Assembly: GCF_026870175.2 (NCBI RefSeq) | Contig: NZ_CP113977.2 | Coordinates: 806,001-870,000 of the forward strand | Direction: 5' to 3' | Length of the DNA: 64,000 nucleotides | Source: Flavobacterium aestivum | GTDB taxonomy: Bacteria; Bacteroidota; Bacteroidia; Flavobacteriales; Flavobacteriaceae | Shown here: piece by piece, positions 1-8,271 of the stretch | How the letters are laid out: each line of letters opens with the position of its first letter | Numbering within the stretch: position 1 is the first letter of the stretch | Notes under the pieces: model-generated | Databases searched by the model: none | The model's input: only the letters and a program-made list of their open reading frames with translations | What the model was told of the DNA's origin: nothing | Made by a program: the position numbers and the translations under genes

Positions 1-63
1 ATAGGTGGTGACGTTGAATTAGTTAGCGTAGAAATGGAAGAAGAGCGTTATTACAAATTGTAA
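1..63 (+). CDS. C-terminal end of an unidentified protein (partial)
   Basis: An open frame enters from the left edge and runs 20 codons to a TAA at 61-63. The visible tail is acidic and ends EERYYKL. This is too little to assign a family. It is read as coding because the frame is open to the edge and stops shortly before the tRNA-Cys promoter. Confidence 0.5.
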   Translation: MGGDVELVSVEMEEERYYKL

Positions 64-101
64 GAATTAAAAGAAAAATTCAAAAAAAACTAGATTATAC
101 T

Positions 102-131
102 TTTGAACTTTGAAAATTTAAACTACTTTTG
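102..131 (+). promoter_or_regulatory. Promoter of tRNA-Cys (TTTG-N18-TACTTTTG)
   Basis: TTTG at 102-105 and TACTTTTG at 124-131 are separated by 18 bases. This matches the Bacteroidota housekeeping promoter (TTG or TTTG, then about 17-23 bases, then TAnnTTTG). The tRNA begins 17 bases after the -7 box, so transcription should start a few bases before the mature 5' end. Confidence 0.7.
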
Positions 132-147
132 CAATCCGTTCAACGAT

Positions 148-218
148 GGCGTCGTGGCCGAGCGGCTAGGCTGGGCTCTGCAAAAGCTCCTACTCCGGTT
201 CGAATCCGGACGATGCCT
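148..218 (+). tRNA. tRNA-Cys (anticodon GCA)
   Basis: A complete cloverleaf can be drawn. The acceptor stem pairs GGCGTCG (148-154) with CGATGCC (211-217), with one G-U pair. The anticodon loop CTGCAAA carries GCA. The T arm is TCCGG/CCGGA around the loop TTCGAAT. The unpaired base 73 is T (218), the usual identity base for tRNA-Cys. CCA is not encoded. A strong hairpin terminator follows within 5 bases, and parts of the T arm are repeated three times downstream. Confidence 0.95.
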
Positions 219-515
219 CAAAACCTCTAAAGCAATTTAGAGGTTTTTTTTATGACTTATTTTTAGAAAAAATAATGTAAAATTTATGTTCGAATCCGGA
301 CTATTCTTCTAGAACTTCTAAAGCAATTTAGAGTTTTTTTTTATGACTTATTTTTAGAAAAAATAATATAAAATTTATGTTCGAATCCGAACAATACTTC
401 TAAAACTTCTAAAGCAATTTAGAGGTTTTTTTATGTCTTATTTTTAGAAAAAATAATGTAAAATTTATGTTCGAATCCGGACTATTCTTCTAGAACTTCT
501 AAAGCAATTTAGAGA
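198..515 (+). repeat. Tandem ~90-bp repeats of the tRNA-Cys 3' end plus terminator
   Basis: The T-arm word GTTCGAATCCGGAC occurs at 198 inside the tRNA and again, exact or with one or two changes, at 288, 379 and 469, so the period is 90-91 bases. Each copy also carries the CTCTAAA-GCAA-TTTAGAG hairpin, a T tract and an AAAAATAATRTAAAATTTAT spacer. The three extra copies lack the rest of the tRNA and have lost acceptor-stem pairing. The last hairpin has lost its T tract. The layout recalls the repeats behind E. coli tyrT, which also begin in the tRNA 3' end. Confidence 0.85.
222..252 (+). terminator. Rho-independent terminator of tRNA-Cys
   Basis: Arms AACCTCTAAA (222-231) and TTTAGAGGTT (236-245) enclose a GCAA loop and run into an uninterrupted T tract. 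Three partly decayed copies of this hairpin lie in the repeats downstream. Confidence 0.85.
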
Positions 516-661
516 TTTATTACTTCATTATAAAATAGTTACAAAATAATCATACCAAGATAAATACAGTAATTATATTTTACAAAAGAATAACAATTAT
601 ATAATTTTTAGCAAACTGGGACAATTTAAACCAAAACTATTTTTGCCAAAAACTGATATAA

Positions 662-2287
662 ATGAAAACAAAATTACTATTATCACTATTCGGAACTGGC
701 TTATTAAATCTAGGAATTAGCTCCGTTCAAGCTCAAATTACGGTTGGCAATCATTATGAAAATGTAAATTCTGCTGCTATTGGAACCTTCCAAAATATAG
801 CTTTCCGAGAAGGAGGATTTTCTAGTTTAGCATATATTCCTAATACTAATGGAACAGAATTTTGGACAGTTAGCGATAGAGGTGTCAATGTAGATGCTGC
901 TAATGCAAATGCTACAGCTACTCCATCAATAAAATATCATACTTGCAAACCTACTTATGATAAAATATATGCGTTTGCAAATTATGCTCCTAAAATACAC
1001 CGTATAAAAATTGAAGGAAATGAAATTAAAATTTTAAAAAGTATAACTATAAAAAGACCAAACGGGACTGATGCAACAGGAATTATAAATCCTACTGGAT
1101 TTGGAAGTACAGAAACCGAAGTAGCTTCAACTAACATAGTTACCGATTGTGCCAATTTTGATGCGAATACAGCCCAAAAAGACATTTGGGGAATCGATTC
1201 TGAAGGTATAGATGTTGATAAAGATGGTAATTTTTGGATTTGCGAAGAAGGTGGCCCTACTATATGGAAAGTAAACCCTAATGGTGTTGTTTTAAAACGT
1301 TATACACCTTACACTCAAAATCAACAACCCGAAGACGTAAGCATTGATGCTTGCTTTTCTTTTAGAAGAAACAATCGCGGTTTTGAAGGAATTACTGTCG
1401 CTCCTAATGGCAAAATATATGCTATCATACAAAGTCCATTGTATTATAAAGCAGTTTCTGGAGTTGCAGGATCTGGAACCCTAGCAAGTTCACAAATACA
1501 CCGTATTTTAGAAATAGATCCAACTACAAACACAACAGCTATGTATGCTTATGTAAATGACGGAACTATTGGAACTATTAAACCAAAAGATATAAAAATA
1601 GGAGATCTAAGAGCTATAAACAACACTTCCTTTTTAGTAGTAGAACAAGCAGCAGGAACGGCTCCAGACGATATTAAAAGAATGTACACTTTTGATATTA
1701 CAAACGCTACTAAAGTACAAAGTGGTGTGGCTTACAATGGCAAAACATTAGAAGAATTGAATACCCCAGCAGCATTAACAACTAATAATATTGTTCCGGT
1801 AACCAAAACATTATTATTTGATATGTATGCAAAAGGATGGCCTGTGGCATTAGATAAAGCAGAAGGAATTGCAATTATTGATAAAAACACAATTGCTGTT
1901 AGTAATGATAATGATTACGGGCAAGTCTCTCCTAATCAAGATGGAATTGCAACTGCAACCACAATTAAAAGCAGTATTTATTTATTTAACCTAGCAGGTA
2001 CTGATGCATTAATAAATTATGTACCAAACTCAAATGTGGTATTAAATACAAATGAAAACAAAGTAAAAAATACCAACATAGTTTTATATCCAAATCCAAC
2101 AACTAATTATATTTATATACAAAATGCACCATTGGATGCACCGTATTCTATATATGATTTAACAGGGAAAATGGTCTTGAAAAATAAAATTGATTCAACA
2201 GAGTACAAAGTTGACTTGAACTCATTAACAGAAGGTTTATATACTATTATAATTGAAAATCAATTGTATAAAATTATAAAAAACTAA
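662..2287 (+). CDS. Secreted phytase-like (esterase-like) protein with T9SS type A sorting domain
   Basis: This is a predicted extracellular protein of 541 residues. Residues 1-24 form a signal peptide ending VQAQ. Residues about 30-455 resemble the phytase-like beta-propeller family, with runs such as SEGIDVDKDGNFWICEEGG and FEGITVAPNGKIYAI. The last 75 residues or so contain the YPNPTTNYIYI motif and end GLYTIIIENQLYKIIKN, typical of the type A signal that T9SS recognises and removes at the cell surface. A TATTTTTG box at 638-645 lies just upstream of the ATG. The enzyme substrate (phosphate ester or other) cannot be read from the sequence. It stands alone and converges on the LysE gene. 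Confidence 0.8.
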   Translation: MKTKLLLSLFGTGLLNLGISSVQAQITVGNHYENVNSAAIGTFQNIAFREGGFSSLAYIPNTNGTEFWTVSDRGVNVDAANANATATPSIKYHTCKPTYDKIYAFANYAPKIHRIKIEGNEIKILKSITIKRPNGTDATGIINPTGFGSTETEVASTNIVTDCANFDANTAQKDIWGIDSEGIDVDKDGNFWICEEGGPTIWKVNPNGVVLKRYTPYTQNQQPEDVSIDACFSFRRNNRGFEGITVAPNGKIYAIIQSPLYYKAVSGVAGSGTLASSQIHRILEIDPTTNTTAMYAYVNDGTIGTIKPKDIKIGDLRAINNTSFLVVEQAAGTAPDDIKRMYTFDITNATKVQSGVAYNGKTLEELNTPAALTTNNIVPVTKTLLFDMYAKGWPVALDKAEGIAIIDKNTIAVSNDNDYGQVSPNQDGIATATTIKSSIYLFNLAGTDALINYVPNSNVVLNTNENKVKNTNIVLYPNPTTNYIYIQNAPLDAPYSIYDLTGKMVLKNKIDSTEYKVDLNSLTEGLYTIIIENQLYKIIKN

Positions 2288-2293
2288 AAGTAT

Positions 2294-2330
2294 AAAAAAA
2301 GGGACTGTAAACAGTCCCTTTTTATATTTT
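2294..2330. terminator. Bidirectional terminator between convergent genes
   Basis: GGGACTGT (2301-2308) pairs with ACAGTCCC (2311-2318). An A tract on the left and a T tract on the right let it serve both the phytase-like gene and the leftward LysE gene. Confidence 0.85.
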
Positions 2331-2339
2331 AATGCAAAA

Positions 2340-3017
2340 CTACTTTTCAATTTTTTCGAAAGCATTTTTTACCATTTGTTTCTCTTCTGGAAACCAACCT
2401 TGAAAAATTAATGCTGTTCCAAAAATCATCAAAACAACACTTATTCCTCTTTTAATTTTATAAATATTAGTTGGAGTCATTTTGTGTTTCAATTGCTTTG
2501 CTAAGGCTATTTTTATACAATCTATACTCAAATAAGTAATGATAACTGAGATAAAAAATGTAAGCACTCTAGAGGTTTCCATTTCTAATTTTGGTCCAAC
2601 AGAAATAATTACTGCCAACCAAAAACCAAGAACACCAATGTTTATAATGTTTAGAAAAAAACCTTTAAAAAAAAGACCTAGATAATTCTTTTTTATAATC
2701 TCATTATCAATTGTTTTGGTATTCATTTTTTTCTCTTTTTTAATTCCCAAAAAAGAAACAAAACCATAGGCCATCATGATAAAACCTCCAAAAATAAATA
2801 AAGATGAATTGTCATTTAAACTTTGAATAAGTCTATAACTCCCTAAATAGGCAATTGATATAAAGAAAACATCACCTAAAACTACACCTAAATCAAAAAC
2901 TAAAGCGGCTCTAAATCCTTTGATAATACTTGTTTCAAGTAAAATAAAAAAAACTGGGCCAATCATAAAACTCAATAAAACTCCCCAAGGAATTCCAGTT
3001 AAAATATCGTTTATCAT
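2340..3017 (-). CDS. LysE family translocator
   Basis: A 225-residue integral membrane protein with about six hydrophobic segments. The start MINDILTGIPWGVLLSFMIGP resembles the LysE/RhtB exporter family, in which a conserved GxxxGP motif lies in the first helix. These proteins export amino acids or related small molecules across the inner membrane. The substrate here is unknown. The gene begins 34 bases after the GIN-domain gene on the same strand, so the two may be co-transcribed. Confidence 0.8.
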   Translation of the reverse strand: MINDILTGIPWGVLLSFMIGPVFFILLETSIIKGFRAALVFDLGVVLGDVFFISIAYLGSYRLIQSLNDNSSLFIFGGFIMMAYGFVSFLGIKKEKKMNTKTIDNEIIKKNYLGLFFKGFFLNIINIGVLGFWLAVIISVGPKLEMETSRVLTFFISVIITYLSIDCIKIALAKQLKHKMTPTNIYKIKRGISVVLMIFGTALIFQGWFPEEKQMVKNAFEKIEK

Positions 3018-3051
3018 TAAAAAATGACTTTAAAAATTTATAAATTATTTA

Positions 3052-3717
3052 TTACTTTTCGATAATACTTCCACCAAAAAGGGTTTCTTGTTTGATTTCC
3101 TTTGGTTTACCATAAATAGCAATTGTACCTCCAGCTTTTACTTTAGCATCTACAAGTGTACTTGCTTTTACCTCGGCATTTCCACCAGCTGAAACACTTA
3201 CGGTAGTTTGCGAAGTTTCTAAATTTTTCGCTTTTAAAATACCTCCAGAATTGATAGAAACCGATTGAGTGGTAGCTTTACCCGATAAATTTATATTACC
3301 GCCGGAATAAGCCTTAATTGTCGTTTTATCTACATCTAATGCTACCGTTATGCTTGCTCCTTCCTGAGTACCTAAATCCAATGAAGTTTGTTTGAAGGTA
3401 TCTGTACAAGTTACAGTACTACCTTCATTGGCATCTATACTGTGAATTTTTTTGAAATATAATAACACTTTTACTCCATCACCAGACATAGATTTTGTCA
3501 CGGCCATTCTTATTTTTAAAAGCCCTTTTTTATTAACTACTTCAACATCACTTTGATTAGTACCTGAAATAACCACTTTATTTTCATTAGAGGCTATTAG
3601 AGTAACATTCAGTTTATCAAATACTTTAAGGTCATCAAAATCCAAGGGATCTATAGTAGTTTGGGCAAAAGTCAACTGTGTCAGGAATGCAAAACCTAAT
3701 AAAATTATCTTTTTCAT
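3052..3717 (-). CDS. Secreted GIN-domain (DUF2807) protein
   Basis: A 221-residue protein with a signal peptide (residues 1-18, ending TFAQ). The rest is a beta-rich repeat of short strands with frequent Gly and Ser turns (for example SGGNINLSGKATTQSVSINSG), the right-handed beta-helix pattern of the Bacteroidota 'head GIN domain' family. These proteins are exported to the periplasm or surface and their function is not established. No TAnnTTTG box is visible upstream. The gene is separated from rnr by an AT-rich quasi-palindrome. Confidence 0.8.
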   Translation of the reverse strand: MKKIILLGFAFLTQLTFAQTTIDPLDFDDLKVFDKLNVTLIASNENKVVISGTNQSDVEVVNKKGLLKIRMAVTKSMSGDGVKVLLYFKKIHSIDANEGSTVTCTDTFKQTSLDLGTQEGASITVALDVDKTTIKAYSGGNINLSGKATTQSVSINSGGILKAKNLETSQTTVSVSAGGNAEVKASTLVDAKVKAGGTIAIYGKPKEIKQETLFGGSIIEK

Positions 3718-3764
3718 TTAAAAAAAATTTAATTGTTAATATGTTTAATTGTTTGCTAGTAAAA

Positions 3765-3842
3765 ATTAAGATGCTAAGATTTTTAAAACCTAAGCTTAAT
3801 ATAATTCTCCTTTTTAAATCTTAGAAACTTAGAATCTTAGCA
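3765..3842. repeat. Intergenic quasi-palindrome built from CTTAGAATC-like words
   Basis: GCTAAGATT (3773-3781) is mirrored by AATCTTAGC (3833-3841). Variants of the same word (TAAATCTTAG, AACTTAGAATC) fill the space between. It lies downstream of rnr and upstream of the GIN-domain gene on the minus strand. Similar but differently worded elements occur near 33.3, 46.5, 51.0, 60.0 and 60.5 kb. Confidence 0.6.
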
Positions 3843-3859
3843 ACTACTTAAAATTAATC

Positions 3860-6040
3860 TTACTCGTTTCTTTTTACAAAATTAAAATCCAATTGTTTTT
3901 TAACCAAATCGGCATTTTTTACTGTTACATAAATCTCATCACCAAGTTGTAATAATCGATTGGAATTAGCACCTACTAAGGCGTATTGCTTTTCATCAAA
4001 AGTGTAATAATCTTCTTTTATATCTCTGGTTCTCACCATACCTTCACACTTATTTTCAATAATTTCTACATAAATACCCCATTCGGTAACTCCTGAAATT
4101 ACACCCAAGAATTCTTGATCGTTATGGTTTTGCATGTATTTTACCTGCATGTATTTTATAGAATCTCTTTCGGCATTTGTCGCTAATCCTTCCATTGTTG
4201 AAGAATGTAAACATTTAGTTTCAAATGTTTCTTCATCTACAGATTTTCCACCATCTAAATAAAACTGCAATAAACGGTGTACCATTACATCCGGATATCG
4301 ACGGATTGGAGATGTAAAATGTGAATAATAATCGAAAGCTAGGCCATAATGACCAATGTTATCTGTAGAATATTTGGCTTTACTCATAGATCGAATAGCC
4401 AAAGTATCAATTAAATTTTGTTCTTTTTTACCATTGACTTCTTCCATCAAAGCATTCAATGATTTCGAAATATCACCTTTATTTCTAAAATCAATTTTAT
4501 AACCAAACTTAGCAATTACATTTTGCATCGCAATTAATTTATCTTCATCTGGCTCATCATGTATTCTATAAACAAAGGTTTTCTTTTGTTTACCAATATA
4601 TTCAGCTACTTTTCTGTTAGCCAATAACATAAATTCTTCAATAAGATGATTGGCATCTTTGGCTACTTTAAAATAAACTCCTTCTGGTTCCCCATCTTGA
4701 TCTAAGTTGAATTTTACTTCTACTTTATCAAAAGAGATGGCACCTTCGTTCATTCTGTTTCTACGGAATATTTTGGCTAACTGATCCATTTTTAAGGTAG
4801 CAGCAACGATTTCATCAGAAACGACATAAGAACTTCCGGTGATAGAAATATCGACTGGAATAGTATTGTCTTTAGTTTCAATGATGTATTGTGCTTCTTC
4901 ATAAGCAAATCGCTGATCAGAGAAAATTACAGTTCTACCAAACCATTGATTCACCACTTGGCATTTCTCAGTGATTTCAAAAATAGCAGAGAAAGTATAT
5001 TTTTCTTCTTGAGGACGTAACGAACATGCAAAATTAGAAAGTACTTCAGGTAACATTGGCACTACCCTATCTACTAAATAAACCGATGTTGCTCTTTGAA
5101 AAGCTTCATCGTCAAGTATTGTACCTTCTTCCAGATAATAAGAAACATCCGCAATATGAATACCTATTTCATAATTACCATTCTCTAACTTTTTGAAAGA
5201 CAATGCATCATCAAAATCTTTGGCATCTTTAGGGTCAATTGTAAAAGTCAACGTATCGCGCATATCACGACGTTTCGCTATTTCACTTTCTTTTATAGAT
5301 GTATCTATTTTTTGAGCATAAGTCTCAACTTCAATAGGAAACTCAGCAGGCAAACCATATTCTGCAAGAATTGCATGAATTTCAGTATCATGTTCTCCTG
5401 GTTTTCCAAGAACTTTTACCACTTTACCAAAAGGACTGTCAGCTCTAGAAGGCCAATCTTCGATATGGACCAAAACAACATCTCCTTGCTCTGCATCCCC
5501 TATTTTATCTTTTGGAATAAAAATATCGGTATACATTTTTGGATTGGCAGTAGATACAAAAGAAAAATTCTTTTGAATATCAATTACTCCCACAAAGTCG
5601 GTTTTGTATCTCTCAACCACTTCAACTACTTCACCTTCAGCTCTTCTACCACTTCTTCTATTATAAACATACACTTTTACAGTATCTTTATCCAGAGCAT
5701 GATTTAAATTATTGGTTGGAATAAAAATGTCTTCTTCAAACTCAGGACAAATAAAATAGGCTGTTTTACGACCTGTCATATCAATTGTTCCTTCGTAATA
5801 ATCTTTACTGGCTGCTTTTACTAAATATTTACCAGGTTCTGATTCTATAATTTTTTTTGAAGCAGCTAAAATCTTTAAATCCTTTATAATTTGATTGCGA
5901 CTTTGGGTATCGTCTAATTCTAACTTTGCCGCTATTTGTTTGTAATTAAATGCTTTATTAGCACTTTTCGATAGTATTTTTAATATTTTATCTGAGAAAT
6001 CTTTCTCTTTTTTTATCGGCTTTCTTAATCTTTTACTCAT
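3860..6040 (-). CDS. rnr: Ribonuclease R
   Basis: A 726-residue processive 3'-5' exoribonuclease of the RNase II/R family, which degrades structured RNA. In order it has an N-terminal winged-helix region (about 15-75), two cold-shock-like domains (about 80-235), and the RNB catalytic domain (about 255-590) with the metal-binding run TIDPKDAKDFDDALSF and the SPIRRYPDVMVHRLL motif. A C-terminal S1 domain (about 640-722) follows. The length is normal for the family. It is transcribed away from the putative origin region, and a DUF2007 gene lies divergently upstream. Confidence 0.95.
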   Translation of the reverse strand: MSKRLRKPIKKEKDFSDKILKILSKSANKAFNYKQIAAKLELDDTQSRNQIIKDLKILAASKKIIESEPGKYLVKAASKDYYEGTIDMTGRKTAYFICPEFEEDIFIPTNNLNHALDKDTVKVYVYNRRSGRRAEGEVVEVVERYKTDFVGVIDIQKNFSFVSTANPKMYTDIFIPKDKIGDAEQGDVVLVHIEDWPSRADSPFGKVVKVLGKPGEHDTEIHAILAEYGLPAEFPIEVETYAQKIDTSIKESEIAKRRDMRDTLTFTIDPKDAKDFDDALSFKKLENGNYEIGIHIADVSYYLEEGTILDDEAFQRATSVYLVDRVVPMLPEVLSNFACSLRPQEEKYTFSAIFEITEKCQVVNQWFGRTVIFSDQRFAYEEAQYIIETKDNTIPVDISITGSSYVVSDEIVAATLKMDQLAKIFRRNRMNEGAISFDKVEVKFNLDQDGEPEGVYFKVAKDANHLIEEFMLLANRKVAEYIGKQKKTFVYRIHDEPDEDKLIAMQNVIAKFGYKIDFRNKGDISKSLNALMEEVNGKKEQNLIDTLAIRSMSKAKYSTDNIGHYGLAFDYYSHFTSPIRRYPDVMVHRLLQFYLDGGKSVDEETFETKCLHSSTMEGLATNAERDSIKYMQVKYMQNHNDQEFLGVISGVTEWGIYVEIIENKCEGMVRTRDIKEDYYTFDEKQYALVGANSNRLLQLGDEIYVTVKNADLVKKQLDFNFVKRNE

Positions 6041-6147
6041 AAATCTTTTCTTAAAAGTCTAAAATTACAAAATAGTATTCAGTATTCCGTATTCTCAGTT
6101 CAGTTTTAAACTTATTATATCTTTACTACATTTATAAAAAATTCAAA

Positions 6148-6381
6148 ATGAAAGGCTTTAAAACGATAGCTATTTTTAATTTTCCACATGAAATCGTGGT
6201 CCTTAAACATATTTTGGATCAGGAAGGAATTCATTATTTTTTCGAAAATGAACACATCGTCTCCATTGACCCATTGGCAAGCTTTGCCTACGGTGGCATC
6301 CAACTAAAAGTACATCCAAACGATTTTGAACAAGTTCAAGAAATACTAGACAATTTGAATTCCAAACTTTCAATCGTTTAG
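6148..6381 (+). CDS. DUF2007 family small protein
   Basis: A 77-residue protein beginning MKGFKTIAIFNFPHEIVVLKHIL. The beta-alpha-beta-beta-alpha-beta outline, with an early pair of strands around a helix and a central acidic DP motif (IDPLASFAYGGIQLKV), matches the DUF2007 'putative signal transducing protein' family, which is often found as a short stand-alone protein. No catalytic residues are apparent. It is divergent from rnr and borders a long non-coding region. Confidence 0.75.
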   Translation: MKGFKTIAIFNFPHEIVVLKHILDQEGIHYFFENEHIVSIDPLASFAYGGIQLKVHPNDFEQVQEILDNLNSKLSIV

Positions 6382-7257
6382 AAAATTTCAAAAATTGAAT
6401 TTTTTTTTTTGTTTTCAAAATTCAAAGTTGTCAACATATATTAAATACAAGAAAAAGAAATTTTAAAAATTTTAAAAAAATTTATGGTTATTATAGCTTG
6501 TTAATAGTTGCTATAAATTTCTAAAAAAAAGTATTGAAATCTAGTTTTAGGTTTTTATTTCGAGTTATTAACATAGTTATTTATACGTAAATATTTAATT
6601 TTTAAGGTTTTTTTAAGTTTAGTTAACAACTGTTAACAATCCAAAAATTATTTAAATTGTAAATAAGTGTTTTTATTTTTTATGTTGAAAAACCAATTTT
6701 GAGTATTGATAACTTTTCTAAAAATTGAGTAAACTAAATTTGGATTTTTAAAGTGGGTTTTGGATTACTTATTTTATTCTATTTTCCAAAAAATACTTCT
6801 AAAATTCTTTCTTAAGTTATAAACATTTTATGTTAACTTAAGGTTAACTGAATATCAAGTAGTTATGTTTTGCTATCAACAATGTAAATAATTAACATTT
6901 TAGTTACATACTATGCATTGATATACAGTCTATTGTAAATTTATCGTTATGTTAATAAACTCGTTATTTTCTGAAAATCAAGTAGTTGTATTTAAGTTTA
7001 AAAACAGCCTCTTTTACTCTATTTTGCTTATTGAATATTTGAAGTTAATAACTATTAAGAGTTTTGAGAATAGTTAGGATTGAATGGCAAAGATTAGTAA
7101 TTTTTACCTTAAAATTTGACTTAAGAGTATAGAATAATCTAGATGTATACTGTTAAGTTCATTTTTGAGCATTATGATAGGTTAATAAGTTCTCATTACT
7201 GTTGTTTATAGGAGTTATTAGTTGGATAGCTATATAAAAGTGGAAGGTGTTTTTTCA
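6382..7257. other. AT-rich non-coding region, candidate replication origin (oriC)
   Basis: About 0.9 kb has no convincing gene on either strand and is very AT-rich. It holds several 9-mers close to the DnaA box TTATCCACA: TTGTCAACA (6428-6436), TTATTAACA (6565-6573), TTGTTAACA on the minus strand (6631-6639), TTATAAACA (6817-6825) and CTATCAACA (6873-6881). Further GTTAAC words lie at 6622 and around 6831 and 6843. In lines I counted by hand, the + strand is C-rich to the left (rnr and LysE region) and G-rich to the right (tex and GH3 region). This fits bidirectional replication starting here. No perfect E. coli-type DnaA box was found, so this is an inference. Confidence 0.45.
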
Positions 7258-7286
7258 TTGTATCTAAATAACTTTGGTTAAATTTG
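7258..7286 (+). promoter_or_regulatory. Promoter of rpiB (TTG-N18-TAAATTTG)
   Basis: TTG at 7258-7260 and TAAATTTG at 7279-7286 are 18 bases apart. Transcription should begin near 7292, inside the upstream extension of the reading frame. The ATG at 7311 is therefore the start, not the TTG at 7284. Confidence 0.7.
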
Positions 7287-7310
7287 CAAAAAAAATCTAA
7301 CTCAATAAAA

Positions 7311-7742
7311 ATGAAAATCTCCATAGGAAATGACCACGCCGGTCCAGATTATAAAAAAGCGATTGTTGCTATGCTTGAAGCAAAAGGACATGAGGTAACT
7401 AATTACGGAACAGATACTGTAGACAGTGTAGATTATCCAGATTTTGCACATCCAGTTGCTACAGATGTAAGCGAAGGTAAAGCTGATTATGGAATTGTTA
7501 TTTGCGGAAGCGGAAACGGAATTGCGATGACAGTTAATAAGTATGCAAAAGTTCGCGCAGGTCTTTGTTGGACAAAAGAAATTGCAGTTTTAACTCGTTT
7601 GCATAACGATGCTAACATTATTAGTATTCCAGCACGTTTTACTTCTATTCAGCAAGCTGTAGAAATTGTTGAAGCATTTTTAGCTACAGAATTTGAAGGT
7701 GGAAGACACCAAAGTAGAGTTGACAAAATAGCTTGTCAATAA
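7311..7742 (+). CDS. rpiB: Ribose-5-phosphate isomerase B
   Basis: A 143-residue RpiB/LacAB family enzyme of the pentose phosphate pathway, interconverting ribose 5-phosphate and ribulose 5-phosphate in the cytoplasm. It starts MKISIGNDHAGPDYKK and contains the CGSGNGIAM loop with the catalytic Cys near residue 65. The later HNDANIISIPAR segment supplies a phosphate-contacting His and Arg. The start is set by the promoter overlapping the longer frame. It is single-copy and followed by a long hairpin. Confidence 0.93.
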   Translation: MKISIGNDHAGPDYKKAIVAMLEAKGHEVTNYGTDTVDSVDYPDFAHPVATDVSEGKADYGIVICGSGNGIAMTVNKYAKVRAGLCWTKEIAVLTRLHNDANIISIPARFTSIQQAVEIVEAFLATEFEGGRHQSRVDKIACQ

Positions 7743-7770
7743 GTATATAGAATTTCTATTGACTTTATAA

Positions 7771-7830
7771 AGATTCAGTCAATACATTAACTGATTATAG
7801 GAATTCAGTTGGTGTATTGGCTGAATTTAT
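7771..7830 (+). terminator. Long hairpin after rpiB
   Basis: ATTCAGTCAATACATTAACTG (7773-7793) pairs with CAGTTGGTGTATTGGCTGAAT (7805-7825), with a few G-U or mismatched positions. It lies between the convergent rpiB and DUF1294 genes. The T tract is weak, so termination strength is uncertain. Confidence 0.55.
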
Positions 7831-7833
7831 GTT

Positions 7834-8112
7834 TTATAGCGATATTAAGTTTAAATAAAACACTCCAAGTAGAATAAAAACTTGGAGTGTAATAATTCCG
7901 AAAAATTTCCACAAATAGCTTGTTTTAGAGGTTTTATGCCGAAAAATCGACATCGCAAGCGATGATCCAATGGTTCCACCGAGGGCCACCCAAAGCAAAA
8001 GTGTTTTTTCTGGAATTCTATTTTTATTTCTAATTGCCAGACGTTTGTCGCAAGCAATTAAAAAAAACGCGATAAAATTAACAAGAAAAAAGACATATGT
8101 TAATACTTCCAT
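7834..8112 (-). CDS. DUF1294 family membrane protein
   Basis: A 92-residue protein with two or three hydrophobic segments and the family core KRLAIRNKNRIPEKTLLLWVALGGTIGS, matching the DUF1294 inner-membrane family. Function is unknown. The open frame extends to 8229, but a minus-strand TATCTTTG box (8131-8138) lies inside that extension. The start MEVLTYVFFLVNF at 8112 gives the normal family length. Confidence 0.8.
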   Translation of the reverse strand: MEVLTYVFFLVNFIAFFLIACDKRLAIRNKNRIPEKTLLLWVALGGTIGSSLAMSIFRHKTSKTSYLWKFFGIITLQVFILLGVFYLNLISL

Positions 8113-8130
8113 TAGATTATAAATAAGAGC

Positions 8131-8138
8131 CAAAGATA
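8131..8138 (-). promoter_or_regulatory. -7 box TATCTTTG of the DUF1294 gene
   Basis: The plus strand reads CAAAGATA, so the minus strand reads TATCTTTG, a full TAnnTTTG match 18 bases before the ATG at 8112. No clear -33 element was seen at the usual distance. Confidence 0.45.
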
Positions 8139-8271
8139 GCAGAAGTTTGTTATTTAAGTCTTGAAAAAGTAGTGACCGGGAGAATTTTTTGCGATTAGCA
8201 AAAAAAGAATTAAACGAGCAGAAATACATTCCTTTTTCTATTTTTACAGTATAAAAATTACAGCATAAATA

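Noticed and set aside
148..515. Integrated element using tRNA-Cys as attachment site
   Set aside because: The repeats are only 90 bases apart and contain nothing but terminator and spacer. There is no integrase or phage gene in the first 14 kb.
5312..5707. 131-codon plus-strand frame inside rnr
   Set aside because: It lies wholly within conserved cold-shock/RNB coding sequence on the other strand and has no recognisable features.
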